DNA from: Aphodomonas sp964553125
GTDB taxonomy: Bacteria; Bacillota; Clostridia; Christensenellales; Aristaeellaceae
Length of the DNA stretch: 64,000 bases
Assembly: GCA_964553125.1 (NCBI GenBank)
Contig: CAZKJW010000002.1
Location: forward strand, 1-64,000
Direction of reading: 5' to 3'
The notes beneath the pieces were generated by a model. The model had not been told where the DNA came from. It made no database searches and saw nothing but the letters and a program-made list of their open reading frames with translations. A program made the translations under genes and the position numbers. Shown here one piece after another: positions 59,086 to 64,000 of this stretch; the first letter of the stretch is position 1, and every line of letters begins with the position of its first letter.

Positions 59086-60740
59086 TGTCGCATACCAAGC
59101 AGCGCAGGGAGATATGGAATTGGATTTCCATCGCCCTTTTGCTCCTGTTCCTTGTCTTCTTCATCTATCCGTGCATCCGGCTTCTGTGGAACGCCTTCTA
59201 CACTGAGGCGGACGGCTTCACCGTGAAGTCGTTCGTGAAGTTCTTCAAGAAGAGCTACTACTACTCGACGATTCTCAACAGCTTTAAGGTATCTCTGGCC
59301 GTTATGGCAATTTCGCTTCTGCTCGGCGTGCCTTTCAGCTATTTCTTCACATTCTATAACCTCAAGGGGCGTAAGGTGATTTTCGTTCTGGCGCTTCTGT
59401 GCACGATGAGCGCTCCGTTCATCGGCGCGTACAGCTGGATCATGCTGCTGGGCCGCAGCGGCATCATCACCAAGGCGCTTGCGTCAATCGGCATCAAGAT
59501 CGGTTCCATCTACGGCTTCAGCGGTATTCTGCTGGTGCAGGCGTTCAAGCTGTTCCCGCTGGTCATGATTTACATGAACGGCGCGTTCCAGGACATTGAC
59601 GCGACGCTTCTGGAAGCGTCCGCCAACCTCGGCTGCACGGGCGTGAAGCGCTTCTTTAAGATCAATATGTCGCTGACGATGCCCACGGTGCTTGCGGCGG
59701 CGCTGATCGTCTTCATGCGCGCATTCGCTGATTTCGGAACGCCGGCGATCATCGGCGAAGGCTACAAGACCTTCCCGGTTCTGATTTACGATTCGTTCCT
59801 GAATGAAGTCGGCGTTGACTACAACTTCGCGTCGGCTGTCAGCGTGCTGGCGATGATTCTCACCGCGCTGGTGTTCCTGCTCCAGAAATTTGCGACCAGC
59901 CGCTTCAAGTTCACCATCAACTCGCTGCATCCTATCGAGAAGAAGGATCCCAAGGGCTTCGGCGGATTCATGATGCACTTCTTCTGCTATGGCCTGCTGC
60001 TGGTTGCGATGCTGCCGCAGTTCTATATCGTGGTTGACTCCTTCCGCGATTACAAGGGACAGGTTGCGCAGTCCACCTATTCGCTTTCCAACTATCAGAA
60101 CGCCATCCGCAAGCTGCTTGGCCGTTCCATCAAGAACACGATGGTCATCAGCACGCTGGCGCTGGTCGTCATCGTGATCGTTGCGGTGCTGATCGCCTAT
60201 CTGGTCGTTCGCCGCGCGAACACGCTGAACCACACCATCGATACGATTTCCATGCTGCCCTACATCATGCCGGGCGCGGTTATCGGTATTTCGCTTATCC
60301 TTGCCTTTAACAACAAGTATGTCAGCCTGACCGGCACGACCGCCATTATGGTGATTGCGCTTGCAATACGAAGGATGCCATACACAAGCCGATCGGCGAC
60401 GGCGACAATGATGCAGATACCAATCAGCACGGAAGAAGCCGCCATCAGCCTTGGCGCTTCCAAGCTGAAAACGTTTGTGGGCATCACCGTTCCGCAGATG
60501 GCAAGCGGCATCATTTCCGGTGCGATTCTCAGCTTTGTTTCGATTATCACTGAGGTTTCGTCGGGTGTGTTCCTGTACAACAACCGCACCATTACGCTGA
60601 CGCTGAGCACGTACACCAACATCAACCTTGGCTCCTACGGCACGGCTTCCGCGTTTGCGACGGTTACCATGCTCGTTACGATTCTCTGCCTTGTGCTGTA
60701 TCTGGTCTTTACACGCGGCTCCGAACGCTGGAGCGTGTGA
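59085..60740 (+). CDS. ABC uptake transporter permease, fused double domain
   Basis: A 551-residue membrane protein with two tandem permease halves of the FbpB/AfuB type, about 12 helices. Each half carries an EAA coupling loop: DATLLEASANLGCTGVKRFFKI (about 167-188) in the first and STEEAAISLGASKLKTFVGI (about 447-466) in the second. The fused form is usual for Fe3+ and AfuB-like hexose-phosphate importers. Coupled to the ATPase gene by one-base overlap. Confidence 0.92.
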   Translation: MSHTKQRREIWNWISIALLLLFLVFFIYPCIRLLWNAFYTEADGFTVKSFVKFFKKSYYYSTILNSFKVSLAVMAISLLLGVPFSYFFTFYNLKGRKVIFVLALLCTMSAPFIGAYSWIMLLGRSGIITKALASIGIKIGSIYGFSGILLVQAFKLFPLVMIYMNGAFQDIDATLLEASANLGCTGVKRFFKINMSLTMPTVLAAALIVFMRAFADFGTPAIIGEGYKTFPVLIYDSFLNEVGVDYNFASAVSVLAMILTALVFLLQKFATSRFKFTINSLHPIEKKDPKGFGGFMMHFFCYGLLLVAMLPQFYIVVDSFRDYKGQVAQSTYSLSNYQNAIRKLLGRSIKNTMVISTLALVVIVIVAVLIAYLVVRRANTLNHTIDTISMLPYIMPGAVIGISLILAFNNKYVSLTGTTAIMVIALAIRRMPYTSRSATATMMQIPISTEEAAISLGASKLKTFVGITVPQMASGIISGAILSFVSIITEVSSGVFLYNNRTITLTLSTYTNINLGSYGTASAFATVTMLVTILCLVLYLVFTRGSERWSV

Positions 60741-60786
60741 TTTGGGCGCAAAGCGCCAAAACAGTATATGAAGCCGTACGCGGCTT
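60741..60786 (+). promoter_or_regulatory. Two intercistronic hairpins before the binding-protein gene
   Basis: TTTGGGCGC-AAA-GCGCCAAA at 60741-60760 (one bulged G) begins directly after the permease stop, and AAGCCG-TACG-CGGCTT lies at 60771-60786. Neither has a T-run. Such elements often stabilise or attenuate mRNA so that binding protein is made in excess. Confidence 0.6.
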
Positions 60787-60821
60787 TGTATAAATAATCT
60801 TTAGTAGGAGAGGAAAGAAAA

Positions 60822-61877
60822 ATGAAGAAATTCCTCAGCATCCTCCTGGCAGCCCTTATGGTTCTGTCCGTCGTCTCCTTTGCGAGCGCGGAAGACAAGC
60901 CCTCTTGGGTTCGCGAAGATCCCGACGCCATCGGCGATACCGTCGTGGTGTACTCCACGCTGGATGACCCTCAGCAGGCGACTGTTGAAAACATCTGGTA
61001 TCAGTACTATCCGAACTGCCGCATTGAGTGGATCTCCGACTCGGTCGGCAAGCTGATCGCGCGTGCCCGCAACGAAGCGGCGAACCCCCAGGCTGACGTC
61101 ATCATGGGCGGTCTGTTCGAGTCTGACGGCACCACCTATCACGATGTCCTGCAGCCCTACACCCCCACCATCGCGGACGAACTGTCCAAGCTGGATCCCT
61201 ATGGCTACTACTCCTTCTTCGATATCCAGTACATGGCGCTGGTTGTCAACAAGGATCTCGAAGCCGAGCTGGGCATCACCATCAACGGCTATGAAGACCT
61301 TCTGAATCCGGCTCTGAAGGGCAAGATCATTCAGGCTGAACCGGCTGCGTCTTCTTCCGCGTATCGTCAGTTCCACACCATCCTCGCGCTCATGGGCGAC
61401 GAAATCGCCGATGACAAGAGCTGGGAATACATCGACAAGCTCATCGAGAACTGTGACGGCGTCATCACCACTTCTTCTTCTCAGGTGTTCAAGTCCGTCA
61501 TCGCCGGCGAGTATGTCGTTGGTCTGACCTACGAAAACATCGTTGAAATGCAGATCACCAAGAACGGCGCGGACAACATCCGCCTCGTGTACCCGGTCGA
61601 AGGCAACACCGCTTGCGCGTCTGGCGCTGGCATGGTCAAGGATTGCCCGCATGCCGAGGCTGCTGCTGCGTTCCTCGACTTCTGCGCGTCCGAAGACTAT
61701 CAGCTCTCCCGCAAGGACGAGAACTGCGCGCGCGGCACCAACCTGAACATCCGTTACGAGAACTACCCGGCTGATGAAGAACTCGGCGTTGTCGAGATCG
61801 ACTGGGAATGGCTCGGCACTCAGAAGGAAGCCCTTCTCGAAAAGTGGGCGGAGCACTGGGCTGAGTTTGCGGGCTGA
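60822..61877 (+). CDS. ABC transporter periplasmic-type substrate-binding protein (Fe3+/hexose-phosphate class)
   Basis: A 351-residue secreted protein with a signal peptide (KKFLSILLAALMVLSVVSFASAED; no lipobox Cys, so no lipid anchor is evident) and a family 1 solute-binding fold like FbpA/FutA/AfuA: VVVYSTLDDPQQATVENIW, GGLFESDGTTYHD, DIQYMALVVNKDL, PALKGKIIQAEPAASSSAYRQFH and GLTYENIVEMQI. The Tyr pair typical of FbpA iron binding is not clear, so a sugar phosphate or another anion is possible. C-ending codons are used far more than in neighbours, a sign of high expression. AGGAGAGG site upstream. Confidence 0.9.
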   Translation: MKKFLSILLAALMVLSVVSFASAEDKPSWVREDPDAIGDTVVVYSTLDDPQQATVENIWYQYYPNCRIEWISDSVGKLIARARNEAANPQADVIMGGLFESDGTTYHDVLQPYTPTIADELSKLDPYGYYSFFDIQYMALVVNKDLEAELGITINGYEDLLNPALKGKIIQAEPAASSSAYRQFHTILALMGDEIADDKSWEYIDKLIENCDGVITTSSSQVFKSVIAGEYVVGLTYENIVEMQITKNGADNIRLVYPVEGNTACASGAGMVKDCPHAEAAAAFLDFCASEDYQLSRKDENCARGTNLNIRYENYPADEELGVVEIDWEWLGTQKEALLEKWAEHWAEFAG

Positions 61878-61899
61878 TTATAGCTTGTAAACAGTATTT

Positions 61900-61926
61900 A
61901 AGGGCGCAGAAATGCGCCCTTTCTCT
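61900..61926 (+). terminator. Rho-independent terminator
   Basis: AAGGGCGCA and TGCGCCCTT pair around GAAA and run into TCTC, ending the ABC uptake operon. Confidence 0.75.
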
Positions 61927-61979
61927 ATGCCTGAATGCAAGCTGAATTATATCTGTTCGACCGGCTGCAAGCGGGACGA

Positions 61980-62642
61980 TTATTTGAGAAATTCGCTGCC
62001 CGGACTGTTTTCGATGCGCATGTTTGTCAGCACGCGAAGCACAGCAGGGTCAGGCGCGCTATCCGGAGCGAGCCACTGCGCAGCGGCTGCATCGTCGAGC
62101 ATGACGGGCATACGGTCATGAATGCGGGCAACCGAGGCGTCTGCTTCGCGCGTAAGAATCACCAGCGCAGGCAGCGTTTGACCGGGTTCATAGCGATAAA
62201 GCGCTGCAAGCCAGAAGAATTTTGCGTTTGCCGGGGCGATAGCGCGCTTGATTTTTTCCGCGCCATGCGCGGGAAAAGCATCCTGCGCTTCCAAAAAGCT
62301 GGTCTGCGTTTGGACGCGTTCCCACTCAAAATAGCAGTTCGCAGGGACGATGCAGCGGCGGGTTTTCCACGAATCGGCGAACATCGGGCGAGCGGCGGCC
62401 GATTCGACGCGCGCGTTGATGATGAGTTTTCCGCCTGAAACGGCGTATCCCCAGCGCATGGGAAAAGCGCCCGTGGCGCCGCTTTTTCCGCGCGCCAGCG
62501 CAAGCACCATCATGCCGGGCGTGATTTCGCCGCACGCAATGCGACTGCCGGAGGCAAGCGCGTCCAGCCTTTTTTGCGCTTGCGTGAGGCAATCTTTCAA
62601 CGCAGATGAATGATCAATTTCAACAAAATATCTTCCGCACAT
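61980..62642 (-). CDS. SRAP domain protein (YedK/HMCES-like abasic-site shield)
   Basis: Forms a covalent thiazolidine link with abasic sites in single-stranded DNA. The 220 residues start MCGRYF, giving the catalytic Cys2 after Met removal, and contain RWGYAV, INARVESAAARPMF (Asn near 76), RCIVPANCYFEWE (Glu near 106) and a late VARIHDRMPVML (His near 173), the four active-site elements. Length is normal. Ribosome-binding signal is weak (AAGG). Divergent from feoA, with the iron-regulated promoter between them. Confidence 0.93.
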   Translation of the reverse strand: MCGRYFVEIDHSSALKDCLTQAQKRLDALASGSRIACGEITPGMMVLALARGKSGATGAFPMRWGYAVSGGKLIINARVESAAARPMFADSWKTRRCIVPANCYFEWERVQTQTSFLEAQDAFPAHGAEKIKRAIAPANAKFFWLAALYRYEPGQTLPALVILTREADASVARIHDRMPVMLDDAAAAQWLAPDSAPDPAVLRVLTNMRIENSPGSEFLK

Positions 62643-62701
62643 GCCGATATTTTAGCCTTGGCGGAATTGCAATGTCAAGCGTGTTTTTTGCGCGCAGCTA
62701 C

Positions 62702-62754
62702 TTGACAAAGCATATACAGCGCGTATATACTTTTATGAGTTAGGTGAGACTAAC
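62702..62754 (+). promoter_or_regulatory. feo promoter with DtxR-type iron box
   Basis: TTGACA (62702-62707) and TATACT (62726-62731) are 18 bases apart. At 62740-62754 TTAGGTGAGACTAAC closely matches the DtxR/IdeR consensus TTAGGTTAGSCTAACCTAA, with inverted arms GTTAG/CTAAC at 62739 and 62750. It covers the expected transcription start, so Fe2+-loaded repressor would block feoAB. Confidence 0.8.
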
Positions 62755-62773
62755 AAGTGAGGAGTGCGATACG

Positions 62774-63001
62774 ATGACGCTGGAAAAGCTGCCTTTCAAC
62801 AAGAAAGCAAAGGTTGTTGCAGTTCATGGAGAGGGCGCGCTTCGCCTTCGATTGCTTGATATGGGCGTGACGCCTCACGCTGAAGTGATGGCGCTTCGCG
62901 CCGCGCCGATGGGTGATCCGATCGAGATTCAGGTTCGCGGGTATTCGCTGACGTTGCGGCTGGACGACGCAAAGAATATCGAAGTGGAGGCCGTTTCATG
63001 A
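62774..63001 (+). CDS. feoA: Ferrous iron transport protein A
   Basis: Small SH3-like cytosolic protein required for FeoB activity. The 75 residues carry LRLRLLDMGVTPHAEVMALRAAPMGDPIEIQVRGYSLTLRLDDAKNIEVE, the whole FeoA core. The ATG at 62774 is chosen because of the GAGGAG site just upstream; an upstream in-frame start at 62744 would lie inside the iron box. The stop overlaps the feoB start (ATGA). Confidence 0.95.
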   Translation: MTLEKLPFNKKAKVVAVHGEGALRLRLLDMGVTPHAEVMALRAAPMGDPIEIQVRGYSLTLRLDDAKNIEVEAVS

Positions 63002-64000
63002 AGTTTGCACTGGTCGGAAATCAGAATTGCGGCAAGACGACGCTGTTTAATCAGCTGACCGGATCGAACCAGCATGTCGGCAATTTTCCCGGCGTAACCG
63101 TCGATATCAAATCCGGCGACATTCGCGGTCGGAAGGACTGCGTTGTGGTGGATATGCCGGGCATTTATTCGCTGCGGCCGTATTCTGCTGAGGAAATTGT
63201 GACCCGCGATTTTGTCCTGAACGAAAAGCCGGACGGCATTATCAATATTGTCGATGCAACTAACATCGAGCGCAATCTCTATTTGACCATCCAGCTGATT
63301 GAAATGCGCGTGCCGATGGTGCTTGCGTTGAACATGATGGACGAAGTTCGCGCGGGCGGCGGCACGGTTGACACGAAAAAACTCTCGGAGTTCCTCGGGA
63401 TTCCGGTTTTGCCGATTTCGGCCTCGCGAAACGAGGGCGTAGAAGAACTGATTGAGACGACTGTGCGAACGGCGCAAAAGAAAATTGTGCCGCTGGTTTA
63501 TGATTTCTGCCAGCCGGGCGCGATTCACCGCTGCATTCATCTGGTGACGCACGCGGTGGAAGATCACGCGGAGAACATCGGCATTTCCTCGCGCTATGCG
63601 GCAATGAACGTGATTGAGGGAAATCAGGACATCGTTGACCGGCTCGACTTTGACACGAACGAGCTGGAGATGATGGAGCATAGCATTGTCGAGATGGAAA
63701 GCGACTGCGGGTTGGACAGGAACGCCGCCATTGCAGACATGCGCTACCAGTACATCGAAGCCGCGTGCGCCGCGGCTGTGATTAAGGGCGGAGAAAGTCC
63801 TGCGCGAGTTCGCAGCAGAAAAATCGACAATGTGCTGACGCACCGCTTTTTCGCGCTGCCGATTTTCGTGCTGATTATGCTGCTCGTGTTTTTCCTGACG
63901 TTCGATTCAATCGGAGCATGGCTGACGGCGCTGATGGAAAACGGTGTGGAATGGCTGACGGGCGTAGTGGATGGCGCGCTGACGGCGTATGGTATCAATC
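62998..64000 (+). CDS. feoB: Ferrous iron transport protein B (5' part; runs off the window)
   Basis: Fe2+ importer with an N-terminal GTPase. The visible 334 residues include the G1 P-loop GNQNCGKTT (about 7-15), the G2 region NFPGVTV (about 28-34), G3 DMPGIYSL (about 51-58), G4 NMMD (about 112-115) and G5 SASRNEGV (about 141), then the guanine-dissociation-inhibitor-like helices and the first membrane helix (about 288-305, FALPIFVLIMLLVFFLTF). No stop is met before base 64000. Translation is coupled to feoA by the ATGA overlap. Confidence 0.96.
   Translation, partial: MKFALVGNQNCGKTTLFNQLTGSNQHVGNFPGVTVDIKSGDIRGRKDCVVVDMPGIYSLRPYSAEEIVTRDFVLNEKPDGIINIVDATNIERNLYLTIQLIEMRVPMVLALNMMDEVRAGGGTVDTKKLSEFLGIPVLPISASRNEGVEELIETTVRTAQKKIVPLVYDFCQPGAIHRCIHLVTHAVEDHAENIGISSRYAAMNVIEGNQDIVDRLDFDTNELEMMEHSIVEMESDCGLDRNAAIADMRYQYIEAACAAAVIKGGESPARVRSRKIDNVLTHRFFALPIFVLIMLLVFFLTFDSIGAWLTALMENGVEWLTGVVDGALTAYGIN

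Noticed and set aside
62744..62773. Longer feoA from the start at 62744
   Set aside because: That start lies inside the DtxR-type box and only a few bases from the predicted transcription start; GAGGAG fits ATG 62774.

Overview
The window is a 64-kb piece of a draft genome (one 100-N gap at 24131-24230) from a GC-rich, Gram-positive anaerobe of the class Clostridia. The evidence is the gene content: a division and cell-wall cluster with an SpoVD-type penicillin-binding protein, a CotH kinase, DUF1540, an FMN riboswitch, a T-box, an ECF riboflavin transporter, FeoAB and threonine dehydrogenase/KBL. MurE carries an Arg-containing DNAR motif that suggests meso-diaminopimelate. A gut member of Christensenellales or Oscillospirales is a guess from overall character. 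No rRNA, tRNA, insertion sequence, prophage or CRISPR array was seen.

Region 1 (1-12.4 kb, mostly + strand): the end of a TsaD-like gene, folD-xseA-xseB-ispA, obg-yhbY, and a scrap of a UDP-galactopyranose mutase gene. A cassette follows of an HPr-kinase-like protein, an ER-type (Ser-His) signal-peptidase-like protein and an ABC exporter. An FMN riboswitch then precedes ribU, a riboflavin kinase-TsaE fusion gene, tsaB and rimI, so riboflavin uptake and phosphorylation share a transcript with t6A tRNA modification.

Region 2 (12.4-33.8 kb): a TrmH-type methyltransferase faces the dcw cluster mraZ, ftsL-like, pbp, murE, mraY, murD, ftsW. The cluster has a recognisable MraZ box and lacks rsmH, which lies instead in folC-rsmH-rsmI. 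Between them sits a membrane-anchored CotH kinase with a long proline-rich tandem repeat that broke the assembly. Phosphoglucomutase, a membrane GGDEF protein, a probably leaderless sugar isomerase-like gene, rmuC and a frameshifted Nudix gene follow.

Region 3 (33.8-43.6 kb, - strand): tdh-kbl threonine degradation, a large MacB-like ABC transporter, a MarR-MATE pair with an autoregulatory-looking palindrome (the MATE gene is frameshifted), and an XRE-cupin-acyl-CoA ligase fusion behind a full T-box leader.

Region 4 (43.6-57.6 kb): an operon of ECF sigma factor, membrane anti-sigma-like protein and solute-binding protein; an orphan DUF1887/Card1-like CARF nuclease; an Ntn-hydrolase asparaginase; peptidases M18 and PepT; endonuclease IV; an SDR; a second MATE; an AI-2E family permease; and several small or unknown proteins.

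Region 5 (57.6-64 kb): a Fe3+/organophosphate-type ABC uptake operon with paired palindromes upstream, an SRAP (YedK-like) gene, and feoAB behind a DtxR-type iron box; feoB runs off the end.

The most unusual items are the T-box-controlled XRE-cupin-ligase, the riboflavin kinase-TsaE fusion under an FMN riboswitch, the kinase/peptidase/ABC cassette, and the orphan Card1-like nuclease.
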